In this document: positions 1 to 8,554 of the stretch, in pieces
How the letters are laid out: each line of letters starts with the position of its first letter
Position numbering within the stretch: position 1 is the first letter of the stretch
Assembly: GCF_014202695.1 (NCBI RefSeq)
Contig: NZ_JACHHH010000003.1
Coordinates: forward strand, 186,001 to 250,000
Source: Oribacterium sinus
Lineage (GTDB): Bacteria; Bacillota; Clostridia; Lachnospirales; Lachnospiraceae
Length of the DNA stretch: 64,000 nucleotides
Direction of reading: 5' to 3'
Translations under genes and position numbers: made by a program
Notes under the pieces: model-generated
Databases searched by the model: none
Seen by the model: only the letters and a program-made list of their open reading frames with translations
Told to the model about the DNA's origin: nothing

Positions 1-796
1 GCCCTTCATCCAAAACTTTTGGTTCAGTTTTAACGATGTCAATAAGTTCAATGTGACCCATTTTATCGGCTTGGATAACTATCGCCAGATGCTTTCTGAC
101 AAAGAGGTTTTTCAAAGCTTTGGAAACACCCTGAAATATGTTGTGGTGACCGTGCCGGTAGGTCTCTTTCTTTCTCTGGTCATTGCGGCCTTACTGAATG
201 CCAAGATAAAAGGAAAGTCTATTTACCGCACCCTATACTTCCTTCCCTCCGTCACCATGGCGGCGGCTGTTGCCATGGTTTGGAAATGGGTTTTTAACGA
301 GAAAATGGGCATTTTAAATGCTGTAATCACCTCCTTCGGAGGCCCTCGAATCGGCTGGCTAACCAATTCCAAAACCGCTATTTTCGTCATTATGCTGGTA
401 GGACTTTGGATGACTGTAGGTTATAACATGATTATTCTTCTAGCCGGTATGCAGGGAATCTCCAAAACCTATTATGAGGCGGCAGCCATTGACGGAGCAG
501 GTTCCCTGACTCAGTTTTTTAAGATTACCATCCCCTTACTGACCCCCACCATTTTCTTTGTCATGATTACCTCCATTATCAGCGCCTTTCAGGTCTTTGA
601 TGTAGTGTATATGATGGTATTGAAATCAAACCCTGCCTATGAATCCACCCAGACTGTGGTGATGCTCTTCTACCGGCAGGCCTTTGATTACGGCTATAAG
701 GGCTATGCGGCGGCCATTTCCATCTTGATTTTTGCTGTAATTATGCTGATTACCTTGATACAGTTCTCTGTACAAAAGAAGTGGGTAAATTATTAG
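1..796 (+). CDS. Sugar ABC transporter permease, MalF/UgpA-like (5' end outside window)
   Basis: Inner-membrane permease of a CUT1-type carbohydrate ABC importer. The reading frame is already open at base 2, so the true start lies upstream; the GTG at 53 is internal. Several hydrophobic membrane spans are visible. The cytoplasmic EAA loop (YYEAAAIDGAG followed by a hydrophobic, proline-containing stretch) that docks to the ATPase is present near the middle. It is followed at once by a second permease, the usual MalF-MalG order. The substrate-binding protein, probably encoded upstream, is outside the window, so the sugar cannot be named. Confidence 0.9.
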   Translation, partial: PFIQNFWFSFNDVNKFNVTHFIGLDNYRQMLSDKEVFQSFGNTLKYVVVTVPVGLFLSLVIAALLNAKIKGKSIYRTLYFLPSVTMAAAVAMVWKWVFNEKMGILNAVITSFGGPRIGWLTNSKTAIFVIMLVGLWMTVGYNMIILLAGMQGISKTYYEAAAIDGAGSLTQFFKITIPLLTPTIFFVMITSIISAFQVFDVVYMMVLKSNPAYESTQTVVMLFYRQAFDYGYKGYAAAISILIFAVIMLITLIQFSVQKKWVNY

Positions 797-810
797 AAAG
801 GAGGAACATG

Positions 811-1638
811 ATGAATCAGAAATTTTCTTGGAAAAAGCTCCTTGTTCATTTGGTTTTATTCGCCGGTCTCGGCGTAACCATCTTCCCCTTTCTTTGGATG
901 GTGCTGACCTCCTTTAAGACCAGCGGTGAAGCCATGCAAATACCACCTTCCATTTTCCCAAAGAAATTTATCACTGTGGCTTATACCCAAATTATAAGTT
1001 CCCTACCCTTTGCAAGGATTTACTTTAATACGATTTTATCTACAGTGATTACGGTAGTGGCACAGCTACTCTTCTGCGCCATGGCGGGCTATGCCTTTGC
1101 CAGAATAAAGTTTCCCTTTAAAAATCTCATCTTTATTCTGCTGCTTTCCGTCCTTATGGTACCGGGACAGATCTTCCTGATTCCTCAGTATCTGATTATT
1201 CAGAAAATGGGGCTTTTGGACAGTATCCCCGCCCTCTTTATTCCGAACCTTTTCAGCGCCTTCGGAACCTTCTTGATGCGGCAATTTTTCCTCTCCCTAC
1301 CGGAGGAACTGGAAGAAGCGGCCATTATTGACGGTTGCAACCGCTATCAGATTTTCGGGAAAATCATGTTACCCTTGGTGAAGCCGGGGCTGGTGACGCT
1401 AAGCATTTTCACCTTTAAATTTGCCTGGAATGACTTTATGTGGCCCCTCATTGTAAACACCTCTCCAAAAAACATGATTCTGGGACCTGCCCTCTCCACC
1501 CTGCAGGGGCAGTACACCACCCAGTATCCCATGCAGATGGCAGGAGCGGTGATGGCGGTGATTCCCGTCATTTTGATTTTCTTCCTCTTCCAAAAACAGT
1601 TTATCGAAGGGGTGGCACAATCAGGAATTAAGGGATAA
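811..1638 (+). CDS. Sugar ABC transporter permease, MalG/UgpE-like
   Basis: Second permease of the same CUT1-type importer, 275 aa. I place the start at ATG 811 (MNQKFSW) because AGGAGG at 799-804 sits 6 nt upstream; ATG 808 is possible. The first transmembrane segment follows directly (about residues 10-32), and there are about six in all. The EAA loop EEAAIIDGCNRYQIF is in the C-terminal half. The SD begins right after the stop codon of the preceding permease (794-796), so the two are translationally linked. No ATPase follows, as is common where one MsmK-type ATPase serves several importers. Confidence 0.92.
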   Translation: MNQKFSWKKLLVHLVLFAGLGVTIFPFLWMVLTSFKTSGEAMQIPPSIFPKKFITVAYTQIISSLPFARIYFNTILSTVITVVAQLLFCAMAGYAFARIKFPFKNLIFILLLSVLMVPGQIFLIPQYLIIQKMGLLDSIPALFIPNLFSAFGTFLMRQFFLSLPEELEEAAIIDGCNRYQIFGKIMLPLVKPGLVTLSIFTFKFAWNDFMWPLIVNTSPKNMILGPALSTLQGQYTTQYPMQMAGAVMAVIPVILIFFLFQKQFIEGVAQSGIKG

Positions 1639-1682
1639 AAGAGGATGCCTTCCCCTTTCTTTTCTTCTCCGTCATTTTCCTG

Positions 1683-1688
1683 TATAAT
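1683..1688 (+). promoter_or_regulatory. Possible -10 element for tyrA
   Basis: A perfect TATAAT lies 36 nt before the tyrA start, in the short gap after the transporter genes. No good -35 hexamer is visible at the right distance, so the call is tentative. Confidence 0.35.
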
Positions 1689-1723
1689 CTGAAAATACTA
1701 TATGAAGTAAGGGGGATTTCGCT

Positions 1724-2809
1724 ATGGAATGGCAAAACTTTACATTAATCGGCTTGGGTTTAATCGGGGGATCCATTGCGAAAGCCATCAAAAAAACCTA
1801 TCCTAATGCCAAGATTTCTGTACTGGAGAAGGATCAACATTCCGTAGAGATGGCTATTTCGGAAGGAATTATAGAAAGAGGACTGCAAAGTATTGAAGAA
1901 ATTCCTGCGGATACGGAGCTCCTCTTTTTATGCACTCCGGTGGAATGGAACCGAAAATTCTTACGGGAACTGGCACCCAAGCTTTCTTCTCATGCTTTGC
2001 TGACGGATGTGGGTTCCACCAAACGCTCCATTATGGAAGAAGCGGAAGCTTTAGGACTTGCCTCCCGTTTTTGCGGTGGACACCCTATGGCAGGCTCAGA
2101 ATCTTCCGGATACAAGGCCTCCGACTCTCTTCTTTTGGAAAATGCTTATTATCTCCTGACTCCGGGACAGGGCTTTCCTACAGAAGCTATCGAGAAAATG
2201 AAGCACTTCCTCTCTTCTATAGGCAGCATTCCCTTTGTGATGAGTCCGGAGGAGCATGATAAGGCTGTAGCCTGTGTGAGCCACCTCCCCCATCTGATTG
2301 CTGCAAGTCTTGTGAAGCTTTTGAAGGAAGAGGATGAGAAGGGGACCATGAAAAAGCTGGCCGCCGGAGGCTTTAAAGACATTAGCCGTATCGCCTCCTC
2401 TTCTCCCATTATGTGGCAGCAAATCTGCCTCAGTAATAAGGAACCGATTCTTCAAATGATTGCCCATTACCAAAATTTGCTGGAGGAAATCAAAGCTTCC
2501 ATAGAAAAAGAAGAGCCCCAGGGCATTGCAGAGCTCTTCCGGGAATCCGGAGAATACCGGAATTCCATGGACAGCTCCGCCCAGGGACTGATTCATAGCG
2601 AATATGCAATTTCTCTTCATGTGCAGGATCATCCGGGTGCCATTTCCATTATCTCCACCATTCTGGCTTCCAACATGGTCAGCATCCGTAATCTTGGTAT
2701 TAATCATAACCGGGAAAAAGGGGAAGGAGCCCTACAAATCTCCTTCTACACCGGAGAGGATTGTGAAATGGCGAAGAAGCTTCTCCATAAGTACGGCTTT
2801 GTCTTCTAA
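1724..2809 (+). CDS. tyrA: Prephenate dehydrogenase with C-terminal ACT domain
   Basis: Oxidises prephenate to 4-hydroxyphenylpyruvate in tyrosine synthesis, in the cytoplasm. The N-terminal Rossmann motif GLGLIGGSIAKAI (residues about 9-21) binds NAD(P). The CGGHPMAGSE segment (about residues 117-126) is typical of the family, as is the helical dimer domain. Residues about 295-361 read as an ACT domain (HVQDHPGAISIISTIL), expected to sense tyrosine. Length 361 aa is normal for the Firmicute TyrA-ACT form. AGGGGG stands before the ATG. The stop overlaps the convergent gene at 2806-3081 by 4 bp. Confidence 0.95.
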   Translation: MEWQNFTLIGLGLIGGSIAKAIKKTYPNAKISVLEKDQHSVEMAISEGIIERGLQSIEEIPADTELLFLCTPVEWNRKFLRELAPKLSSHALLTDVGSTKRSIMEEAEALGLASRFCGGHPMAGSESSGYKASDSLLLENAYYLLTPGQGFPTEAIEKMKHFLSSIGSIPFVMSPEEHDKAVACVSHLPHLIAASLVKLLKEEDEKGTMKKLAAGGFKDISRIASSSPIMWQQICLSNKEPILQMIAHYQNLLEEIKASIEKEEPQGIAELFRESGEYRNSMDSSAQGLIHSEYAISLHVQDHPGAISIISTILASNMVSIRNLGINHNREKGEGALQISFYTGEDCEMAKKLLHKYGFVF

Positions 2810-3081
2810 ACCCCCTCGTCCTCTACAATTTCTGCCTTAAATACCATAATGGTATCTGCATCGGAACAGCAAAACTCTGCTGTTCCTTCTTCTTGTCCGG
2901 GAATCTTTCCGCCGTAACGTAATATATCAATATAAGGAAAGGCACAGTGCATGGCCATAGGGCAAATCTCTCCCCGCTCCGTATCAAAATCAAAGGTCTG
3001 TCCTATATGGTGTCCTCTATGGCAGCCCATCTTGCCTCTTCTGTCGGTAACCGTTAATTTGATTCTTGGTCTCTTTCCCAT
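2806..3081 (-). CDS. TIGR04076-like small protein
   Basis: A 91-residue protein resembling the TIGR04076 family of small anaerobe proteins, whose function is not known to me. It opens with a basic strand (RIKLTV) and has conserved-looking CHRGHHIGQTF and GEICPMAMHCAFPYIDILRYGG segments with several cysteines and histidines, which suggests metal or cofactor binding (inference). It converges on tyrA with a 4-bp overlap. The 218-bp gap on its 5' side separates it from the AAA+ gene, which also lies on the minus strand upstream. Confidence 0.75.
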   Translation of the reverse strand: MGKRPRIKLTVTDRRGKMGCHRGHHIGQTFDFDTERGEICPMAMHCAFPYIDILRYGGKIPGQEEGTAEFCCSDADTIMVFKAEIVEDEGV

Positions 3082-3299
3082 AGCGCCCTACTCTTTCTCA
3101 ACAAAAATGTATATAAAACTGCATCTAAACAGCTTGGTTTATCTTCTTTATATTAAGACAAAGCAAGAAAAAAGGCTAGGAAAAAGCAAAAATTATGTTT
3201 ATAATTTTATGCAGTGAATTTATCAAATATTCTTATACTATTCCTAAATTCCGGAGAGCCATTAAGGCTAATGATAAAAAATCCGGAAATATTTTCTTC

Positions 3300-4805
3300 T
3301 TACAGCTCCATTTGCGCCCTAAGCTCTTCCTGCAAGGACTTCTTCTGATCCTGCAATAAAAGGTACTGGTTATACTGTGAATAGGTTTCATTTCCCACCT
3401 CGGATAAGAAGGCCAAGGCATACTTACTCTTACTAAGCTCCGATAAGAAGAGCAGCAACTCCTGCCCTTCTCCAAAGACTTCTCCTAAGAAGTGAAGAGC
3501 GTTGCTGAGCATCTTCCCGGTTTCTTCCACGTCCTTTTTTCTTGCCTCCTCTTTCTCTTGGAACGCAGTCTTCAAAAGCCCAAACTTCTCTTCTTCGGAA
3601 GCTTGGCCTTGTTCCTGTAAAAGTTTTAAGTACTCCGACAGGGTGGTAAGCAGATGGGCATAGCGCTTTTCCTGATCTTTGGAAAGCATTTTTGCTTCCT
3701 TAGCCCGTTTTCTCTGTTGCTCCAAAGTCCTTTCTTCCTGCCCCAGTACCTGCTCCAAGGGAAGCTCCTGCATTTTCTCCTTCGCCTTCTTTAAGAGACC
3801 GAAGATATGCTCCTGTTCTTTTTGTTCCTGCTTGTAACGATAAAATCCATTCTGCAAAGCCTCCACCAAAAGGGATAGCAAGCTGATTTTTTCGTCAAAG
3901 GGAGCCTGTACAAAGAGACTGATATCCTTGATTTCTTTTCCTGCCAAAATATCCGGTACATGATAGATTTCTCTGTATTTGCAATACAGGTCATAATAAA
4001 GGGCAAAGTCCTTAGCCACCTCTTCATCCGCAAGATATTCCGCCATCAGCTTTTCTTCCAAAGGATAATGAAGCTCCTCGTAGACCTGCATAATTTTGGA
4101 CAGGTCCTCCCATGCTCTGGCGGTAACAAAGCGTTTTCCGTCTAAATCCTGCTTTACAAAGTAGAAATTTTCCTTTTTGATTTCCAGGTAGGAAAGGATG
4201 GCGGAATGAAGCCCTGCATTATAGGCATAGTTTTTAAAGCTGGAAAAATCCTCCTGAATCTCGATTTTTCGCAGTCTGTCCAAGGTTACAATGTCAAAGT
4301 CCCGAACGGATTTGTTGTACTCCGTAGGGTTTCCTGCAGTCACCAGCACAAAGCCCTCCGGAACCTGATGCATACCGAAGGTCTTATACTGAAGAAATTG
4401 CAGCATGGTAGGCGCCAATGTCTCCGACACCGCATTGATTTCATCCAGAAAGAGGATTCCTTCGGAAATACCGGTCTTTTCAATTTGTTCATAAACGGAG
4501 GCCACAATCTCCGACATGGTATATTCCGTAATGGAAACCTCTCTGTCTCCATACATTTTCTTGGAAATATAAGGCAGTCCGATGGCAGACTGTCTGGTAT
4601 GGTGGGTAATGGTATAGGAAATCAGATTGATTCCCAGCTCCTCTGCCACCTGCTCCACGATAGCGGTTTTTCCGATTCCCGGAGGTCCCATCAAGAACAA
4701 AGGTCTTTGCCGTTCCACCGGAATTTTATAGCAACCGGAGGCATCCTTTTGGTGATAGGCCTTCACCGTCCTTTTGATTTCTTCTTTTGCTTCTTCTATA
4801 TTCAT
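3300..4805 (-). CDS. MoxR-type AAA+ ATPase
   Basis: 501-aa ATPase of the AAA_5/MoxR type, expected to remodel a partner protein using ATP. Walker A is GPPGIGKT (residues 40-47), Walker B ILFLDE (about 117-122), with a sensor-1-like VTAGNP about 35 residues later. The C-terminal 200 residues are glutamate-, lysine- and glutamine-rich and probably helical or coiled coil. It is the third gene of an apparent operon (LRR protein, VWA protein, ATPase), 32 nt after the VWA gene. MoxR ATPases are commonly paired with VWA proteins, so the two probably act together. The target is unknown. Confidence 0.88.
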   Translation of the reverse strand: MNIEEAKEEIKRTVKAYHQKDASGCYKIPVERQRPLFLMGPPGIGKTAIVEQVAEELGINLISYTITHHTRQSAIGLPYISKKMYGDREVSITEYTMSEIVASVYEQIEKTGISEGILFLDEINAVSETLAPTMLQFLQYKTFGMHQVPEGFVLVTAGNPTEYNKSVRDFDIVTLDRLRKIEIQEDFSSFKNYAYNAGLHSAILSYLEIKKENFYFVKQDLDGKRFVTARAWEDLSKIMQVYEELHYPLEEKLMAEYLADEEVAKDFALYYDLYCKYREIYHVPDILAGKEIKDISLFVQAPFDEKISLLSLLVEALQNGFYRYKQEQKEQEHIFGLLKKAKEKMQELPLEQVLGQEERTLEQQRKRAKEAKMLSKDQEKRYAHLLTTLSEYLKLLQEQGQASEEEKFGLLKTAFQEKEEARKKDVEETGKMLSNALHFLGEVFGEGQELLLFLSELSKSKYALAFLSEVGNETYSQYNQYLLLQDQKKSLQEELRAQMEL

Positions 4806-4837
4806 TAAATTCTCCTTATAGTCTCTTCGCTTTTTTA

Positions 4838-6607
4838 CTAATCCTTCTCCCTTTGGTACAGCTTCATCGCCCAGAAGGGAACATTGTCATCATCGATATC
4901 CTCTCCCTTGGGAAAGACAAAGGCGGTAACATAGGGCGGTGCCTCCTTGGGATAACGCCCCTTCCCATCGGTAAAATACATTAGCCCCTTCAAATTCTTC
5001 AGTTCTCCCCGTTTCTGTAAATCTGAAACATAGCGGAAAACCGGGCGGAAATCCGTTCCGTAGCCTCCCTTTACCGCAAAATTTTTGCTGTATTGTTCTA
5101 AATCCTCTACATTTTCCAGACAAATATCTTTCCGTAATTCATCATCACATTCCAAAATGTGCACCTTCACCTTTTGGAAAAAGGCGTCCTTTTGCTTTAA
5201 AATGCCGGCGGTTTCCTCCAAAAAGCCCTTAACCATCTCTCCCTTGGTGGAATGAGAGGTATCAATGGCAATGACCAGCTCCTGCAACTTTCTGCCTTCT
5301 CTATATTCATTTTCCTCGATTAGAGGCATATTTCCATACTGTTCCAAGCCGTAGTAATAATAACCGTAGTCAAAGGAATCCAAGTCTACTTCCATCTCTT
5401 CCCTGTCCACGGACAGCCTCCGGAGAAAATCTCGAAAATCCGTATATTTCTTCTGTTCCAAACGCAAAAACCAGGCCAGACTCCCCTGTTCTTCTTGTTT
5501 TTCTTTAGAGGAATGTTCGATTTCCTGCTCCGTTCGTTTGCTAATATCTTCCCATTCCTTAGAGAGATCATCCCTCTTTTTCTTAGCTTCCCGCTCTTCT
5601 CTTTTCTCCTGTCCTGTGGGCTTTCGGTTTTCCGCTTTTTTTCTTTCTTCCTGTTTTTTTCCGGAAGAATTCCCACTTTGACTATCCTCTTGCTTGGCTT
5701 CTCCTTGGCTGTCTTCTCCCGAGTTTCCCTCTCCCGTGTTTCCTTCGCCTTCGCTTCCCCGGTTTTCGGGTTCTTGATTCCCAGCTTCTTGATTCTTCTC
5801 TTCTTTGCCTTCTCCATTAGAGGGCGTTCCACTTTGCGGGGAAGCATCTTCTGATGACTTGCTCTCTCGAGGAGACTTATCCTTATCTTCGGAATTTTCA
5901 ACCGAAGTATTATCACCACTGTCCTTTTTCTCCCCCTCATTCTCTTCCCTGGAAGGGTTGTCATTGGGCGTAAAATCCTCCGGCAAAGGAAGGGGCGCCC
6001 CGTCGCTATCCCCCTCTCCTTCCTGTCCGGGAGCATCCTTTCTGTCTATGACCTTCCAAAATACATGGTCGTCCTTGTAAAACTCCCGTTCTAAGCGTTC
6101 CCAGGCATCATAATCCAAATCCGCCTCTTCCAAATACTGATAAATTCGCTCCGCACTTAAGGTTTTGATTTTCTCTTCCAATTTTTGGAAAGTATTCTCC
6201 CGATATTCCCCCGCAGGTCTTTTCAGTAAATCCACATCCAAAGAATCCAGCACATATTCCACATGAATATCACAGGCCATGTTCCAAAGTTCTTCCTTCT
6301 TATCTTCATTTTTAAATATATGCCGAAAAAGGCAATGGAGCAGGCTATGCATATAAAGACGATTTAACTTCTGGGGGCTTTCCATAAAAAGCTGGAAGAT
6401 GAACTCGGGATGAAAATGAATCCGCTCCCCCTCTGTTCCCATCCTTTGGGTATTAAAATCCATCTCATAGGGAAGCCTATCCAAAGCTCTGGCCAAGTGC
6501 CGCATGGAAAGGCTTAGTTCATAACGAGATTGATTTAAAATCCTGCTGCCAAGGTCATTTAAACTTCCCTGGGCGGTAGGACGTCTTTCTTCCCTTTTTC
6601 CCTTCAT
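4838..6607 (-). CDS. VWA-like protein with DUF2201-type N-terminal domain
   Basis: 589-aa likely partner of the adjacent AAA+ ATPase. The N-terminal 170 residues resemble the putative metallopeptidase domain of DUF2201 proteins, with H87, H91 and H96 in HSLLHCLFRH. The usual HExxH glutamate is a serine, so protease activity is doubtful. Residues about 190-400 are a long acidic, low-complexity linker rich in E, S, G and K. The C-terminal VWA domain has a complete MIDAS set: DTSHS (449-453), T518 in YGTDF and D547 in FTDG, so metal-dependent ligand binding is expected. No signal peptide is visible; it should be cytoplasmic. Confidence 0.85.
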   Translation of the reverse strand: MKGKREERRPTAQGSLNDLGSRILNQSRYELSLSMRHLARALDRLPYEMDFNTQRMGTEGERIHFHPEFIFQLFMESPQKLNRLYMHSLLHCLFRHIFKNEDKKEELWNMACDIHVEYVLDSLDVDLLKRPAGEYRENTFQKLEEKIKTLSAERIYQYLEEADLDYDAWERLEREFYKDDHVFWKVIDRKDAPGQEGEGDSDGAPLPLPEDFTPNDNPSREENEGEKKDSGDNTSVENSEDKDKSPRESKSSEDASPQSGTPSNGEGKEEKNQEAGNQEPENRGSEGEGNTGEGNSGEDSQGEAKQEDSQSGNSSGKKQEERKKAENRKPTGQEKREEREAKKKRDDLSKEWEDISKRTEQEIEHSSKEKQEEQGSLAWFLRLEQKKYTDFRDFLRRLSVDREEMEVDLDSFDYGYYYYGLEQYGNMPLIEENEYREGRKLQELVIAIDTSHSTKGEMVKGFLEETAGILKQKDAFFQKVKVHILECDDELRKDICLENVEDLEQYSKNFAVKGGYGTDFRPVFRYVSDLQKRGELKNLKGLMYFTDGKGRYPKEAPPYVTAFVFPKGEDIDDDNVPFWAMKLYQREKD

Positions 6608-6725
6608 TTTCCTTCCTTTCCATACACAATTTCACAAGATTACAATATCCACGAGAATTTCTCTCAATCAGCGAGCATTATCCCGCATCATTTCTTCCAA
6701 ATCATTCTTCCCTAAACTTTTCCTC

Positions 6726-7637
6726 TTACAAATCCGAAATATCAAAGAACATCTCCTCCTTTTTCTTGGGAAAATGCTTTTCCTGATAAGCTAAAAACAG
6801 GGCCGTAAGCTCCGGACGCTCCTGCTTCCACAAGAGAGAAAGAGCCTTCTCACAGGCCTCCTTAGACAAAATTTCCAAAGACAAATAATAACGAATCCAC
6901 TCCTCTTCTCCTTCTTCCAAAAGAAAGGAAATGGAGAATTCTCCTTCTTCTTTCAAAAAATGAAGATACTCTTCCTTCGCCCAGTCCAGTAACTCCATAG
7001 GATATCGGAGTCTGCAAAGGGCAATCAACACCGCCGCCTCTTTGGTATCATAGGTAGCCCTTTGGAAATGCTTATCATAAAGACGAAAATCTATTTGAGA
7101 ACGACCTACTGTTTGCCTGTAGCTGTAGCCGCAACCCTCTATCGTATCGTGAATCTGCCTGGCCATGGTATTTTCCCGAACCTTATCCACATATCCGGGA
7201 AAAAGCAGGGCGCACTCCCCTTTTTCCATCGTCAGATGCAGAAGAATCTGCCTGTCACTGTCCCCTAAGATATCTCTAAGAATCTGAAAACGTCCCTCTC
7301 TAAGCAAATGTACATCTATTTCCTGCAGACTTCTGCACTGCCGGAAGCTGCCGTCATAATACTCTTCAATGCTGTCAAAGAGACGAATATGAGAAAGGTG
7401 AACACAGTTAAAAAAGGAAAAACTTCTTAGGGTGTGTACCGTCTCCGGAAGCTCCACCGAACATAAATCCTCCCTGCCGTCAAAGGCATGGCTGCCAATC
7501 ACCCGCACCGGAAGGATGAGTCCCGCTTCGTTTTCCACCATTTTCGGAATCAACAAATGACGGATACGTCCCTCATATCCGGTGATTTCCGCATATTTTC
7601 CATTCCTATCTTCTTTCTCTTCAAAGAGAAATCCCAT
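6726..7637 (-). CDS. BspA-like leucine-rich-repeat protein
   Basis: 303-aa protein with LRR_5 (BspA/treponemal) type repeats in its first half: VIGSHAFDGREDLCSVELP, then RSFSFFNCVHLSHIRL, then DGSFRQCRSLQEIDV. The second half has no repeat I recognise and may be helical. No signal peptide or membrane anchor is visible, unlike secreted BspA proteins, so a cytoplasmic adaptor role is inferred. It is the first gene of a three-gene set with the VWA and AAA+ genes; the 118-nt gap before the VWA gene may hold a second promoter. Confidence 0.75.
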   Translation of the reverse strand: MGFLFEEKEDRNGKYAEITGYEGRIRHLLIPKMVENEAGLILPVRVIGSHAFDGREDLCSVELPETVHTLRSFSFFNCVHLSHIRLFDSIEEYYDGSFRQCRSLQEIDVHLLREGRFQILRDILGDSDRQILLHLTMEKGECALLFPGYVDKVRENTMARQIHDTIEGCGYSYRQTVGRSQIDFRLYDKHFQRATYDTKEAAVLIALCRLRYPMELLDWAKEEYLHFLKEEGEFSISFLLEEGEEEWIRYYLSLEILSKEACEKALSLLWKQERPELTALFLAYQEKHFPKKKEEMFFDISDL

Positions 7638-7737
7638 ACTTTCCCCTTATTCCCCTATATTTCAACACTCTATTTCAGAAGATTTATCATCTCACCCTAG
7701 ATTTTACAATCTTCCCCTACATGAAGAAGTCCATAAC

Positions 7738-7780
7738 AAACGAGATATATCACACTGGACGTAGGATACTCGTTAAGAAT
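7738..7780 (+). repeat. 43-bp palindromic repeat, copy 1
   Basis: Begins AAACGAGATAT and ends ATACTCGTTAAGAAT; AACGAG and CTCGTT form the stem. The same 43-bp unit occurs at 47028-47070 (same strand) and 34475-34517 (inverted). All three are intergenic. This copy sits beside the ahpC terminator. Confidence 0.8.
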
Positions 7781-7826
7781 AAAAAATCCCATTCGCAGAA
7801 TTCTAACACAGAATTGCGAATGGGAA
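7781..7826 (-). terminator. Intrinsic terminator of ahpC
   Basis: Inverted repeat TCCCATTCGCAGAATTC / GAATTGCGAATGGGA with a 7-nt loop. Six A residues on the plus strand at 7781-7786 give the U tract on the minus-strand transcript. It lies 23 nt past the ahpC stop codon. Confidence 0.85.
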
Positions 7827-7848
7827 AATCTCTTGATTCAATTCTTTA

Positions 7849-8412
7849 TTAAATCTTTCCAACTAAGTCAATTCCGGGCTTTAAGGTCTTTTCTCCCGGT
7901 GTCCATCTTGCAGGGCAAACTTCATTGCCATGCTCAGCTACAAACTGGCAGGCCTGAACCTTACGAAGAAGCTCATCCGCATTTCTTCCGATATTTCCGG
8001 CACTTACTTCATAGGTTACAATCTTTCCTTCCGGATTCACAATGAAACTTCCTCTTTCTGCAAGGTTTCCGTTCTCCGGAAATACTTCAAAGGCCTTGGA
8101 AAGGCTATGGCTGGGATCGGAGAGCATCGGAAAGCTTAATTTTCCAATCTTGGAAGATGCATCGTGCCAAGCCTTATGCACGAAATGGGTATCGGTAGAT
8201 ACGGAATAGATTTCACAGCCAATCTTCTGAAACTCCGCATACTTGTTCTGCAAATCTTCCAGCTCTGTAGGACAAACAAAGCTAAAATCCGCGGGATAGA
8301 AAAAGAATACAGACCACTTTCCTAAAATGTCCTTCTTCTCCACAGTGCAAAAGCTGTCCTTGTGGTAAGCGTTAACGGAAAAATCCTCCACTTCCTTGTT
8401 TAATAATGACAT
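7849..8412 (-). CDS. ahpC: Alkyl hydroperoxide reductase subunit C (2-Cys peroxiredoxin)
   Basis: 187-aa typical 2-Cys peroxiredoxin that reduces H2O2 and organic peroxides in the cytoplasm. The peroxidatic cysteine is in FSFVCPTE (about C47) and the resolving cysteine in EVCPARW (about C166). Length matches AhpC. No ahpF lies next to it, so the reductant comes from elsewhere. It stands alone with its own promoter, a PerR/Fur-type box overlapping the -10 region, and a terminator. Peroxide induction through the PerR encoded at 30665-31066 is inferred. Confidence 0.96.
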   Translation of the reverse strand: MSLLNKEVEDFSVNAYHKDSFCTVEKKDILGKWSVFFFYPADFSFVCPTELEDLQNKYAEFQKIGCEIYSVSTDTHFVHKAWHDASSKIGKLSFPMLSDPSHSLSKAFEVFPENGNLAERGSFIVNPEGKIVTYEVSAGNIGRNADELLRKVQACQFVAEHGNEVCPARWTPGEKTLKPGIDLVGKI

Positions 8413-8433
8413 ACTACCTCCTTTTTCTATAAT

Positions 8434-8456
8434 CTGTTACCGCTTTGGGGTAACAG
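8434..8456 (-). promoter_or_regulatory. Leader hairpin of ahpC mRNA
   Basis: Perfect 8-bp inverted repeat CTGTTACC / GGTAACAG separated by 7 nt, between the promoter and the ribosome binding site (AAAGGAGG) of ahpC. It would form a hairpin near the 5' end of the mRNA and may stabilise it or bind a protein. Confidence 0.5.
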
Positions 8457-8468
8457 AAGTTTTAAAAC

Positions 8469-8487
8469 AATAATTATTATCATTATT
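8469..8487 (-). promoter_or_regulatory. PerR/Fur-type operator at ahpC
   Basis: Read on the minus strand the 19-mer is AATAATGATAATAATTATT, agreeing with the classical Fur-family box GATAATGATAATCATTATC at 16 of 19 positions. It overlaps the -10 element and the likely transcription start, so bound repressor would block initiation. Confidence 0.75.
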
Positions 8488-8513
8488 CTATAGGAGTATT
8501 CTATCATTGTCAA
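8485..8513 (-). promoter_or_regulatory. ahpC promoter
   Basis: On the minus strand, TTGACA (8508-8513) and TAGAAT (8485-8490) are separated by 17 nt, a strong sigma-A type promoter. Confidence 0.8.
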
Positions 8514-8554
8514 TGCAAAAATATAGCCGACTTTTTATTTTTGCTGTTGCTCTT

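Noticed and set aside
53-796. GTG at 53 as the true start of the first permease
   Set aside because: The same frame is open to the window edge and codes a plausible transmembrane-flanking sequence, so the gene is 5'-truncated by the window.
2096-2707. 203-codon frame antisense to tyrA
   Set aside because: Entirely inside tyrA, with no recognisable product or ribosome site.
5386-6036. 216-codon minus-strand frame inside the VWA gene
   Set aside because: Lies in another frame of the acidic low-complexity linker, whose biased composition removes stop codons. The main frame has clear domains on both sides.
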